From Acidiferrobacteraceae bacterium (lineage in GTDB: Bacteria; Pseudomonadota; Gammaproteobacteria; Arenicellales; UBA868), in contig PBOB01000050.1 in NCBI GenBank assembly GCA_002724185.1, positions 1 through 33,195 on the forward strand: 33,195 nt of DNA, written 5' to 3'. Shown in pieces: positions 26,462 through 33,195 of the stretch. The translations under genes and the position numbers were made by a program. The notes under the pieces are model-generated. The model worked only from the letters and a program-made list of their open reading frames with translations, had not been told where the DNA came from and ran no database searches. How positions within the stretch are numbered: position 1 is the stretch's first letter; each line of letters begins with the position of its first letter.

Positions 26462-27211
26462 ATGAAAGTGTTAGTGCCAATTAAGCGTGTAATCGATGCG
26501 AATATAAAGATCCGTGTTAAGTCTGATAGCTCCGCTGTTGAGTTAAATAATGTAAAAATGGCAATGAACCCATTTTGTGAAATAGCTGTCGAAGAAGCTA
26601 TTCGACTACGAGAGGCGGGGCTTGTTGAGGAAATTATTTTGGTCACAATCGGAGCCCCCCAATGTCAAGAAACTATTCGAACTGGCCTAGCCATGGGTGC
26701 TGACAGAGGCGTATTGGTAGAGGCTGATAACGATACTGAGCCACTTGGGGTGGCTAAATTGATTCATGCCATTACTTTACGGGAGAATCCAAGACTTGTG
26801 TTGCTTGGCAAGCAGGCTATTGATGGCGACAATAATCAAACAGGGCAAATGCTTGCTGGTTTGCTTGGCTGGTCGATAGGATCCTTTATTTCAAAGTTGG
26901 AAGTTGACGGAGATAACGTAAACGTGGTCAGGGAAGTAGATGGCGGTCTGGAGAAGGTCGCTTTATCGTTGCCTGCTGTCGCTACAGTCGATTTGCGTTT
27001 AAACGAGCCACGTTATGCCTCCTTGCCAAACATTATGAAGGCTAAAAAGAAGCCTATAGATGTTCTCACGCCGGAAGAGCTTGGGGTGGATGTTTCCAGG
27101 CGGACACGTGTCGTCAACGTAGAGGAGCCGCCGGGGAGAGATGCTGGCGTACAAGTTTCGAGCGCTGAAGAGTTAGTCGACAAACTTAGAAACGAAGCAA
27201 AGGTGATATAG
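26462..27211 (+). CDS. etfB: electron transfer flavoprotein subunit beta
   Basis: The AMP-binding beta subunit of ETF, which takes electrons from flavin dehydrogenases and hands them to ETF:ubiquinone oxidoreductase. The 249 residues begin with [14 protein letters not shown], then the [15 protein letters not shown] motif, and [20 protein letters not shown], typical of the AMP/recognition region. [22 protein letters not shown] is the conserved loop that recognises partner dehydrogenases. AAGGA lies a few bases before the ATG. It is 61 bases after the DMGDH-like gene, and the etfA ATG follows its stop directly. The pairing suggests an ETF serving the N-methyl dehydrogenase, though a general fatty-acid-oxidation ETF is possible too. 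Confidence 0.96.
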   Translation: MKVLVPIKRVIDANIKIRVKSDSSAVELNNVKMAMNPFCEIAVEEAIRLREAGLVEEIILVTIGAPQCQETIRTGLAMGADRGVLVEADNDTEPLGVAKLIHAITLRENPRLVLLGKQAIDGDNNQTGQMLAGLLGWSIGSFISKLEVDGDNVNVVREVDGGLEKVALSLPAVATVDLRLNEPRYASLPNIMKAKKKPIDVLTPEELGVDVSRRTRVVNVEEPPGRDAGVQVSSAEELVDKLRNEAKVI

Positions 27212-28153
27212 ATGAGTATTCTAGTTATTGCAGAACATGATGGGAAGGAGCTTAGATCAGGCACGCTCAACACTATAACTGCAGCAGGACAAATCGGTTC
27301 AGATATTAGTGTTTTGATTGCTGGTAATGATTGTAGTTCGCTATCAAATACGTGTGCAACTATTGATGGGGTTAGTCAAGTGTTGGTCGTTAACGACCCA
27401 ATGTATCAACATGACCTTCCCGAGAATCTCGCGCCACTGATTAAATCCTTAGCAAACGACTATAGTCACGTTTTAGCTCCAGCGTCGACTTATGGCAAGA
27501 ATTTATTGCCGAGGGTGGCGGCATTATTGGATGTACAACAGATTTCCGATATTAGCGCTATCCTGTCGAAAGACACCTTTGTTCGGCCTATCTATGCAGG
27601 AAACGCGTTAGCTACTGTGCAGTCAAATGATGCCATAAAGCTCATCACGGTTCGGACTACAGCATTTGAGGCAGCTACTATACAAGGTGGCAGTGCGTCA
27701 GTAGTAGAGGTTCCATCGATTGACTGCGAGACCTTAAGCACATTTTTGGGGGAAGAGTTGACGTCTACCGAACGACCTGAATTGACTTCGGCGAGTATCA
27801 TAATCTCGGGTGGTCGTGGAATGCAGAGCGGAGAAAACTTCTCTATGCTGGAGCAAGTTGCCGATCAGCTGGGAGCAGCAGTTGGCGCATCACGTGCGGC
27901 GGTTGATGCGGGCTATGTGCCGAATGATTATCAAGTGGGGCAAACAGGTAAAGTTGTAGCGCCTGACCTATATATTGCGGTCGGGATATCGGGTGCCATC
28001 CAGCACCTTGCCGGGATGAAGGATTCAAAAGTCATTGTTGCTATCAATAAGGATGAGGAAGCGCCAATTTTTCAAATTGCTGACTATGGCTGGGTGACCG
28101 ATCTTTTCTCTGCGATGCCTGCCTTAGCTGCAGCCCTTGACACTGATCCCTAA
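27212..28153 (+). CDS. etfA: electron transfer flavoprotein subunit alpha
   Basis: The FAD-binding alpha subunit of ETF, 313 residues. The N-terminal domain starts [12 protein letters not shown]. The C-terminal FAD domain carries [35 protein letters not shown], the [14 protein letters not shown] loop and [15 protein letters not shown], all hallmark ETF-alpha motifs. Its ATG immediately follows the etfB stop, so translation is coupled. ETF:ubiquinone oxidoreductase is not encoded in this window. Convergent with rmuC. Confidence 0.96.
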   Translation: MSILVIAEHDGKELRSGTLNTITAAGQIGSDISVLIAGNDCSSLSNTCATIDGVSQVLVVNDPMYQHDLPENLAPLIKSLANDYSHVLAPASTYGKNLLPRVAALLDVQQISDISAILSKDTFVRPIYAGNALATVQSNDAIKLITVRTTAFEAATIQGGSASVVEVPSIDCETLSTFLGEELTSTERPELTSASIIISGGRGMQSGENFSMLEQVADQLGAAVGASRAAVDAGYVPNDYQVGQTGKVVAPDLYIAVGISGAIQHLAGMKDSKVIVAINKDEEAPIFQIADYGWVTDLFSAMPALAAALDTDP

Positions 28154-28216
28154 ATCCGCTCGCTAGCGATAAATGACTATTCTAGTCTAGCTATGCAACA
28201 CTAATTTGGATCACCC

Positions 28217-29200
28217 TCAATCACTACGCTCATCGATCTCAGCCATATTGATATTATGGGCACGAGCTGTGATCTTATCGGTCGAAATCCGAATTTTTCG
28301 AAACTCGTCAACCATTTGTGAATAGTTCTTTTCCAAGCTCGTTACTCGTTGGTTAAGTCTTTCTGCATCCTTAGCTATTTCGGCCGCTTCTTTTTGGATA
28401 ACTCCGGCTTGCTCTTGTATGCGAAGGTCGCGAAGAATTGCTCGCATTGTATTTAATGTTGCCCACATTGTGGACGGAGAGACAATATAAACGTGCAGCT
28501 GGTGCCCTTTACGCACAACTGCATCGTGATACGTATGGATTTCCGAAAAAATTGTTTCGGTTGGCAAAAACATCAATGCGGTATCAGCAGTTTCTCCCGG
28601 AACAATGTACCGGTTAGCAATATCCTCAAGATGCCGAGAGATATCTGTTGAGAAAGCTTTTCGACATAATTTCCTAGTCTCTTCGTCTTTTGCTTGGACT
28701 ATTCGACGATAAGATTCCAAGGGAAATTTTGAATCGACTGCAATAGGCCCAGGAGGATGGGGAAACAACAGAAGACAATCAACCCTTCGACCCGTCGTGA
28801 GCGTGTGCTGAAAACTATAGGTTTCAGTTGGTAAGACGTCTTTAATTAATTGTTCCAGCTGATGTTCACCAAAAGCTCCGCGAGCTTGTTTATTGTCGAG
28901 GACTGTTTGAAGTTGGCCTACTTGACTCGAAAGTTCTGATAAATTCTGCTGAGCGCTAGCAATAACCGCTAACCGTTCGTTTAGTTGATGAATAGCTGAT
29001 GTTGAATTTTTTTGCTGTTCGCCAAGGGTCTCGCGTAAAGTACGTTCTTGCTGCTGAAGGCGATCACTAACAAGCTGATGATTGGTTTGGATAAGCGTTG
29101 TCAGATCGGGCGAGTCTTCCTTAATTCTTGAAATACGATAGTAGACAAGAAGTCCTAGTGCTACGGCGATGATCCCTAGCAGTGTATATAATATTTCCAT
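28217..29200 (-). CDS. rmuC: DNA recombination protein RmuC
   Basis: An RmuC-family protein (327 residues), a predicted nuclease-fold protein that limits recombination at short inverted repeats and has been linked to restricting foreign DNA and phage in E. coli. An N-terminal membrane helix (residues ~2-21, LYTLLGIIAVALGLLVYY) is followed by a coiled coil (~40-105, rich in Gln/Glu/Leu). The RmuC domain then begins GAFGEHQLEQLIKDVLP and includes VDCLLLFPHPPGPIAVDSKFPLE (in part) and YVVSPSTMWATLNT-like sequence. It is shorter than E. coli RmuC (475) but close to many other members. No clear ribosome binding site. Confidence 0.93.
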   Translation of the reverse strand: MEILYTLLGIIAVALGLLVYYRISRIKEDSPDLTTLIQTNHQLVSDRLQQQERTLRETLGEQQKNSTSAIHQLNERLAVIASAQQNLSELSSQVGQLQTVLDNKQARGAFGEHQLEQLIKDVLPTETYSFQHTLTTGRRVDCLLLFPHPPGPIAVDSKFPLESYRRIVQAKDEETRKLCRKAFSTDISRHLEDIANRYIVPGETADTALMFLPTETIFSEIHTYHDAVVRKGHQLHVYIVSPSTMWATLNTMRAILRDLRIQEQAGVIQKEAAEIAKDAERLNQRVTSLEKNYSQMVDEFRKIRISTDKITARAHNINMAEIDERSD

Positions 29201-29290
29201 TGAATGAACGATTTGCGGTAGCCCAACTCTTTGTGTTTGACTGATTAAAGTAAACTAGTAGGGACTCTAGGCACGATAGAAACAAGACTA

Positions 29291-29986
29291 TCAGTCGCGA
29301 ACAAAATGCATGATGTAATTTACATCAACACCAGGGCCGATGCTATATACTTTTGAGAATGGGTTGTAATGGAGTCCGGTAAGATCCAATAATTGAAGCC
29401 CAGACTGTCGACCCCATTGATGTAGTTCCGAAGGTCTAATGAGTCGATCATACCGATGTGTGCCGCGAGGAAGCATTCTAAAAATATATTCCGCACCCAG
29501 GATAGCATATACCCAAGATTTTGGGTTCCGGTTAATAGTTGAGCAAAAGATAGAGCCCCCAGGTCGGACTAATTTAGCGCAGGTTGCTAGCGTTTGATCC
29601 GGATGCGGCACATGCTCAAGAACTTCCATGCATGTAATAGCGTCGAAGCTAGCATGATGTTCGTCACCAAAATCATCTGTTGTTCCTTGCTGATATTGGA
29701 TATTACGACTCGTCTCTTTGGCGTGTAATTTTGCCACTGCAATAGGTGCTGAGCCGGCATCAATCCCAATTACTGTGGCGCCTCGATCAAACATTCCTTC
29801 TGATAGTATTCCGCCACCACAGCCGACATCTAGAATCCGGCGACCATTTAGCGAAAATCGCTGATCAAGATAGTTTAGTCTTAAGGGGTTAATCTCATGT
29901 AGCGGCTTAAAGTCTCCCTCGAGATCCCACCATTGGCTAGCTAGTTGCTCAAATCGGGAAATTTCCAGTGAATCTATGTTTTCCAT
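29291..29986 (-). CDS. ubiG: ubiquinone biosynthesis O-methyltransferase UbiG
   Basis: A class-I SAM methyltransferase that carries out both O-methylations in ubiquinone synthesis. The 231 residues begin with the family signature FEQLASQWWDLEGDFKPLH and INPLRLNYL. Motif I ILDVGCGGGILSEG is at residues 51-63, ITCMEVLEHVPHPDQ and GGSIFCSTINRNPKSW follow, and it ends TGLHYNPFSKVYSIGPGVDVNYIMHF. This is a full-length UbiG and shows the organism makes ubiquinone. That is consistent with an ETF-to-quinone electron route for the dehydrogenases upstream. It runs away from the tRNA gene that follows on the other strand. Confidence 0.96.
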   Translation of the reverse strand: MENIDSLEISRFEQLASQWWDLEGDFKPLHEINPLRLNYLDQRFSLNGRRILDVGCGGGILSEGMFDRGATVIGIDAGSAPIAVAKLHAKETSRNIQYQQGTTDDFGDEHHASFDAITCMEVLEHVPHPDQTLATCAKLVRPGGSIFCSTINRNPKSWVYAILGAEYIFRMLPRGTHRYDRLIRPSELHQWGRQSGLQLLDLTGLHYNPFSKVYSIGPGVDVNYIMHFVRD

Positions 29987-30198
29987 GTCGGGGCTAATTC
30001 TACCTATTCCTCAAGCACTTTCTATAATTATGTGCCAAATTTTACCGAACCATCTAAATTGTGAAATCTGCGGGCAGAGCAATATATCTGCATTTGATTG
30101 CAGGTGATTTTTCTACACAGTTTAGACAGAAATGATGTAATTTGATAAAATGTGCATCGGTTGCCTAATGTGACTTTATTAGCAAATGATCTTCCTGA

Positions 30199-30275
30199 TG
30201 CGGGGTGGAGCAGTCTGGCAGCTCGACGGGCTCATAACCCGTAGGTCGCAGGTTCAAATCCTGCCCCCGCTACCA
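30199..30275 (+). tRNA. initiator tRNA-Met (CAT), U1-U72 mismatch
   Basis: A 77-base tRNA with encoded CCA. Acceptor TGCGGGG pairs with CCCCGCT except at the first position (U1 opposite U72). The D arm is GAGC/GCTC with A11-U24. The anticodon stem-loop ACGGG-CTCATAA-CCCGT has the three G-C pairs typical of initiators, and the T arm is GCAGG-TTCAAAT-CCTGC. An unpaired 1-72 position and the GGG/CCC stem identify it as fMet rather than elongator. E. coli uses C1-A72; U-U is a less common way to leave the end open. A weak promoter TTGATA-16-CCTAAT (30142-30169) lies upstream. Confidence 0.95.
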
Positions 30276-30361
30276 AATTCTCCCATTAAAACAGTAGTTT
30301 AGAGGGGGCAGTGGTTTTGTTTGGTTTGACGAGGACAGTAGAAATGGAAAACAAAACAAAA

Positions 30362-30404
30362 AAGGTCAGGCAGAATATCTCGCCGATATCAAGCCTATGA
30401 CCTT
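30362..30404 (+). terminator. terminator-like hairpin between the tRNA and the nitrile hydratase operon
   Basis: AAGGTCA-GGC pairs with GCC-TA-TGACCTT (a 10-pair outer stem with a two-base bulge), and inside it ATATC pairs with GATAT around the loop TCGCC. It is preceded by an A-rich run and followed by ATTTTG, a weak T tract. A separate perfect 9-base inverted repeat (GTTTTGTTT 30314-30322, AAACAAAAC 30349-30357) lies just upstream. It could end tRNA transcription or act as a leader structure for the operon that starts 20 bases later. Confidence 0.4.
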
Positions 30405-30423
30405 ATTTTGAGCAGACTCCACC

Positions 30424-31074
30424 GTGACATCAGACGATCATCATTCCCACGACCATACTGAATCGCCGGTCGACCTTGCGCTTCAGGTAAAAGCCCTGGA
30501 GTCACTACTTGTTGAAAAAGGGCTGGTGTCGGAAGAGACGTTGGATGCACTGATTGAGACCTACGAACACAAAGTCGGCCCACGAAACGGGGCGCAAGTG
30601 GTTGCAAAAGCCTGGGCGCAGCCCGAGTTTAAAGAGTGGTTATTAAAGGATGCGAATGCAGCGATTGCCTCGTTGGGATTCACCGGGCGCCAAGGTGAAC
30701 ATATGCGGGTTGTTGAAAATTCAGCTAAAGTTCACAACCTTGTTGTCTGCACGCTCTGCTCCTGTTATCCCTGGCCGGTGTTGGGACTTCCGCCAGTTTG
30801 GTACAAGTCTGCCCCCTACCGAGCACGTGTTGTGCGTGACCCGCGTGGCGTGCTAGTGGAGTTCGGCACCTCTCTTGATGATGATGTTCAAATCGAAATC
30901 TGGGACTCCACGGCCGAGATGCGCTATCTCGTGTTACCCGAGCGACCTGTCGGAACCGAAGACTGGCCAGAGGAGGAGTTGGCCAACATCGTTACACGCA
31001 ACAGCATGATCGGGGTAGAAACGGTTCATGTGACTGAAGACGGCGACAATAGCGGTGCAAAGGCCGATTCATGA
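30424..31074 (+). CDS. nthA: nitrile hydratase alpha subunit, cobalt type
   Basis: The metal-binding subunit of nitrile hydratase, which hydrates nitriles to amides. The 216 residues start at GTG 30424 with a His-rich tail (DDHHSHDH) common in this subunit. They continue with [14 protein letters not shown] and [19 protein letters not shown]. The metal site is [10 protein letters not shown] with ligand cysteines C109, C112 and C114; threonine after the first cysteine marks the cobalt type (iron enzymes have serine). Two of the cysteines are oxidised to sulfinic and sulfenic acids in active enzymes. The stop overlaps the beta-subunit ATG (ATGA). The gene is visibly GC-richer than the rest of the window, which suggests transfer. 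Confidence 0.95.
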   Translation: MTSDDHHSHDHTESPVDLALQVKALESLLVEKGLVSEETLDALIETYEHKVGPRNGAQVVAKAWAQPEFKEWLLKDANAAIASLGFTGRQGEHMRVVENSAKVHNLVVCTLCSCYPWPVLGLPPVWYKSAPYRARVVRDPRGVLVEFGTSLDDDVQIEIWDSTAEMRYLVLPERPVGTEDWPEEELANIVTRNSMIGVETVHVTEDGDNSGAKADS

Positions 31075-31742
31075 GAGGCAGTCACGATCTTGGCGGCCTT
31101 GAGGGTCTCGGCTCTATCTCACCGGAGCCTGAGTCTTCTGAACCGGTCTTTCATGCCGAATGGGAGAAGCGGATTTTCGCCTTAACGCTGGCTGTCGGCT
31201 TCTTAGGTCAATGGAATCTGGATCAGTCACGTCACGCGCGAGAGCGCCAGACGCCGAAGGATTACCTTCGCCACAGTTACTACGAGAACTGGTGCGTCGG
31301 ATTAAAAACGCTTCTGCTGGAAAAAGGCCTTGTCTCCCAAAACGAATTCAATACCGGCAAGATGATGTCCCACGTCTCGACTTCGGGCCTGTCTCCCATG
31401 CAGGCGAAGGACGTTCCAACAATCCTCATGCAGGGTGGATCAGTGGAGATGGAGACAGATAAACCCGCGGGCTTTGCGCCGGGTGACAGGGTTAGGGTAC
31501 GCAAAGAAGTATCCTCAGGCCACACTCGGGTACCATCGTATCTCCGGGGTAGGGTTGGAGAAATCAAGCGCCATCATGGTACCCATGTTTTTGCCGATCG
31601 CAACGCGCTCGGGTGTCGTGAGGCAGAGCATCTTTACAGCATTCAGTTCTCGTCCCGGGAAATCTGGGGAGACGGCGTCGAGTCGGGGGGGGCGTTCGCG
31701 GTTCGGGTAGATCTATGGGAGCCCCATCTAGAGAATCAGTGA
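31071..31742 (+). CDS. nthB: nitrile hydratase beta subunit
   Basis: The structural partner of the alpha subunit; alpha-beta dimers form the active site at their interface. The 223 residues show the N-terminal [10 protein letters not shown] loop, which is conserved in the family as HD(M/L)GG, then [15 protein letters not shown], and [19 protein letters not shown]. The C-terminal SH3-like barrel contains [23 protein letters not shown], the [13 protein letters not shown] strand and [11 protein letters not shown]. All the expected domains are complete. It overlaps alpha by 4 bases and the accessory gene by 28, so the three are translated as one unit. Confidence 0.95.
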   Translation: MRGSHDLGGLEGLGSISPEPESSEPVFHAEWEKRIFALTLAVGFLGQWNLDQSRHARERQTPKDYLRHSYYENWCVGLKTLLLEKGLVSQNEFNTGKMMSHVSTSGLSPMQAKDVPTILMQGGSVEMETDKPAGFAPGDRVRVRKEVSSGHTRVPSYLRGRVGEIKRHHGTHVFADRNALGCREAEHLYSIQFSSREIWGDGVESGGAFAVRVDLWEPHLENQ

Positions 31743-32146
31743 CAGCTACGCTTAATCCTGACCCAGGAACCTTGCCGGTCGTACCAAACGACGGCAGCGA
31801 GCCGGTATTCGCAAATCCCTGGCAGGCGCAGATCTTCTCGTTGGTGGTCGGCCTTCACCAGGGCGGCTGCTTTTCGTGGCGTGAATGGACTGAGAATTTG
31901 TCTGCGGAAATAGCTGCGGATCAGAATGCCGACGCCGACCACAGCGGTGAGGAGGCAAATCCCTCAGACTCGTATTACCGGCTCTGGGTTCGCGCGTTGG
32001 AGCGTATCTTGACCAACAAAACCATCCTGAGCCCAGACGATGTTCAGAGACGTGTTGCGCAGTGGCGCAAAGCGTATCTCAACACTCCTCATGGAAAGCC
32101 CGTGGCGTTACCTTCGTCGAGAGAGCAGGTAAGCACACTTGGCTAA
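31715..32146 (+). CDS. nitrile hydratase accessory/activator protein
   Basis: A small (143-residue) protein of the nitrile hydratase accessory family, similar to the N-terminal half of the beta subunit: EPVFANPWQAQIFSLVVGLHQGGCFSW (in part), WTENLSAEI, then YYRLWVRALERIL. Such proteins (for example P14K and NhlE types) form a complex with alpha and insert cobalt by subunit exchange. The ATG at 31715 lies inside the beta gene (28-base overlap). No amidase gene follows, so the amide product would need an enzyme encoded elsewhere. No cobalt transporter gene is adjacent either. Confidence 0.88.
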   Translation: MGAPSRESVTATLNPDPGTLPVVPNDGSEPVFANPWQAQIFSLVVGLHQGGCFSWREWTENLSAEIAADQNADADHSGEEANPSDSYYRLWVRALERILTNKTILSPDDVQRRVAQWRKAYLNTPHGKPVALPSSREQVSTLG

Positions 32147-32178
32147 ATCAGGAGCCATCTAATTTCTCTTTTGGCTTA

Positions 32179-32214
32179 TTTCATTCCGAAATACTTCGCG
32201 GGTTCGAAATGAAA
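32179..32214. repeat. inverted repeat after the nitrile hydratase operon
   Basis: TTTCATTCCGAA (32179-32190) and TTCGAAATGAAA (32203-32214) pair over 12 positions with one mismatch around a 12-base loop. No T tract follows, so it is a poor intrinsic terminator on this strand. It sits 8 bases before the next ATG and marks the point where base composition returns to the AT-rich background. Confidence 0.45.
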
Positions 32215-32222
32215 GACCTTAA

Positions 32223-32636
32223 ATGAGTATCTCAATCTTGCGCGCTCCCCATATTTTGGGGATCCTATGCGTAGTCACCGCAATGACTATATTTATGACG
32301 CAAGATATGGCAATCAAGTGGCTTAGCGGCGATTATTCGCTTCATGAGGTGATACTCATCCGTTCCGCAGTAGCAACCCTAATCATTCTCGCTATCTTTT
32401 TACCGCGTGAGGGTGGCCTTAGTATTATTCGCACCAATAAGTTGACTGTTCATTTACTGCGTGGTTTTGGTATCGTCGTTGCAAATCTAGCTTTCTATAT
32501 GGGTCTTGCCGCTATGTCATTGGCGGAGGCTACATCGATATTTTTTGTGTCTCCGTTATTTATCACAATTTTTTCGGCGTTGTTTTTGGGTTTTTCTGGT
32601 CTCGTTTGCAGAAACCATTTGATGAGGATTTTGTAA
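32223..32636 (+). pseudogene. DMT/EamA-family permease, N-terminal fragment
   Basis: An ORF of 137 residues that matches the first part of drug/metabolite-transporter (EamA) permeases: about four hydrophobic segments (roughly residues 10-30, 42-60, 77-95 and 102-122), with MTQDMAIKWL, EVILIRSAVATLIIL and LAEATSIFFVSPLFITIFSALFLG as family-like stretches. Full members have about ten helices and close to 300 residues. Homology ends near codon GGT 32589, and the rest (SGLVCRNHLMRIL) is a read of the following transporter gene in the wrong frame. So this is a truncated gene, by recombination or by an assembly join. Confidence 0.72.
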
Positions 32637-33195
32637 CTTCTTTGGTGTTTAACTTAGGTACCCCGTTGTTGGTATTCTCTACTCTAACACGATTAGAAAT
32701 TAAATTAGACGCTTTTTCAGAATTAGCTTTAGTGATGGTTGTAGCATTGTTTCTATTTTTTATATTCAGTTTTTTTGCCTTAAAACTACTAAGACTAAAA
32801 AAACGGACATACTTGGCAACTATTATGATACCAAATACGGGTAACGTCGGCTTACCTTTATGTTTTTTTTCATTTGGAGAGCTCGGCCTCGCGTTTGGTA
32901 TTATTGTTTATACCATTGTTAGCCTAACTCAATTTACTTTCGGCGTTGCTATGTCCGCCGGAACATTCTCTTTCTCAGAGCTGTCAAAAAATCCATTAAT
33001 ATATGCTGTATTAATGGCACTCCTTGTGATGACATTGGACTATCAACTGCCCTCATGGATTGCAAATACAGTACACATCTTCGGACAGTTTGCGATTCCT
33101 CTTATGTTAATAATGTTGGGCGTATCACTTGCCAAGCTAAAGGGAAATTATCTGCCACGTAATTTAGCTTTAAGCTTCATCCGATCAACTATGGG
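32591..33195 (+). pseudogene. auxin efflux carrier (AEC) family transporter, 5'-truncated and running off the window
   Basis: From 32591, in a different frame from the preceding permease, the sequence reads FFWSRLQKPFDEDFVTSLVF and NLGTPLLVFSTLTRLE, followed by MIPNTGNVGLPLCFF. These are typical of AEC-family carriers (PF03547): the N-terminal bundle, the NxGxxGLP motif and further helices up to the right edge. The first helix or so and the start codon are missing, replaced by the DMT/EamA fragment. The frame is open to base 33195. Whether it is expressed, for example by a frameshift in the T-rich junction, is unknown. Confidence 0.7.

Noticed and set aside
30424-32146. Thiocyanate hydrolase instead of nitrile hydratase
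   Set aside because: The beta subunit is a single full-length chain and the third gene resembles nitrile hydratase accessory proteins; thiocyanate hydrolase splits the beta-like part into two catalytic-complex subunits.
32196-32213. Possible attachment site repeating the tRNA T arm (GGTTCGAAAT against GGTTCAAAT)
   Set aside because: The match is only about nine bases with a difference, and it is better explained as one arm of the local inverted repeat.
1-33195. CRISPR arrays, tandem repeats, insertion sequences, phage or integrase genes
   Set aside because: No regularly spaced repeats and no transposase- or integrase-like protein were seen on either strand.

Overview
The window looks like a chromosomal segment of an uncultivated, probably marine, gammaproteobacterium of low-to-moderate GC (judged by eye, roughly low 40s percent). 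The first half follows a gene order well known from gammaproteobacteria (trmJ-isc-ndk-rlmN-pilF-rodZ-ispG-hisS-yfgM-bamB-der, xseA divergent from guaBA, then tadA), but in an eroded form. iscA stands alone without iscRSU or hscBA-fdx, mtaB sits where hscBA-fdx would be, and ispG and bamB are absent from their usual places.

Layout. 1-2946: partial trmJ, iscA, mtaB, ndk. 2921-7861: a tight run of rlmN, pilF, rodZ, hisS and a yfgM-like gene. 8025-9335: der. 9406-10746 (-): xseA. 10837-13916: guaB and guaA, for GMP synthesis. guaB has a consensus promoter that ends almost at its ATG (probably a leaderless mRNA). guaA has no ATG, GTG or TTG available for its conserved N-terminus. 13917-15073: an AT-rich insertion between guaA and tadA. 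It holds an NTF2-like gene, a frameshifted 33-codon remnant of a second, different guaA, and a GNAT acetyltransferase gene. 15074-15553: tadA.

15599-28153 is a catabolic block. It has a GlxA/GbdR-type regulator (DJ-1-like domain plus AraC DNA-binding domain), a fused indolepyruvate ferredoxin oxidoreductase, a low-specificity threonine aldolase, a Prx5-like peroxiredoxin, a non-pyrrolysine MttB-family methyltransferase, a dimethylglycine/sarcosine-dehydrogenase-like flavoprotein with a folate-binding GcvT part, and both electron-transfer flavoprotein subunits. Together they suggest oxidation of a methylated amine of the glycine-betaine/dimethylglycine type, with electrons passed to ETF and on to the quinone pool, and with use of glycine/threonine and amino-acid-derived 2-oxoacids. 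The substrate is not proven by the sequence.

28217-30275: rmuC and ubiG on the minus strand, then an initiator tRNA-Met gene on the plus strand. Right after the tRNA (30424-32146) lies a visibly GC-richer operon for a cobalt-type nitrile hydratase (alpha, beta, accessory protein), probably acquired. The window ends in a hybrid of two broken transporter genes: the first part of a DMT/EamA permease runs into the body of an auxin-efflux-carrier-family gene in another reading frame. No CRISPR array, rRNA, transposase, integrase or phage gene was seen.
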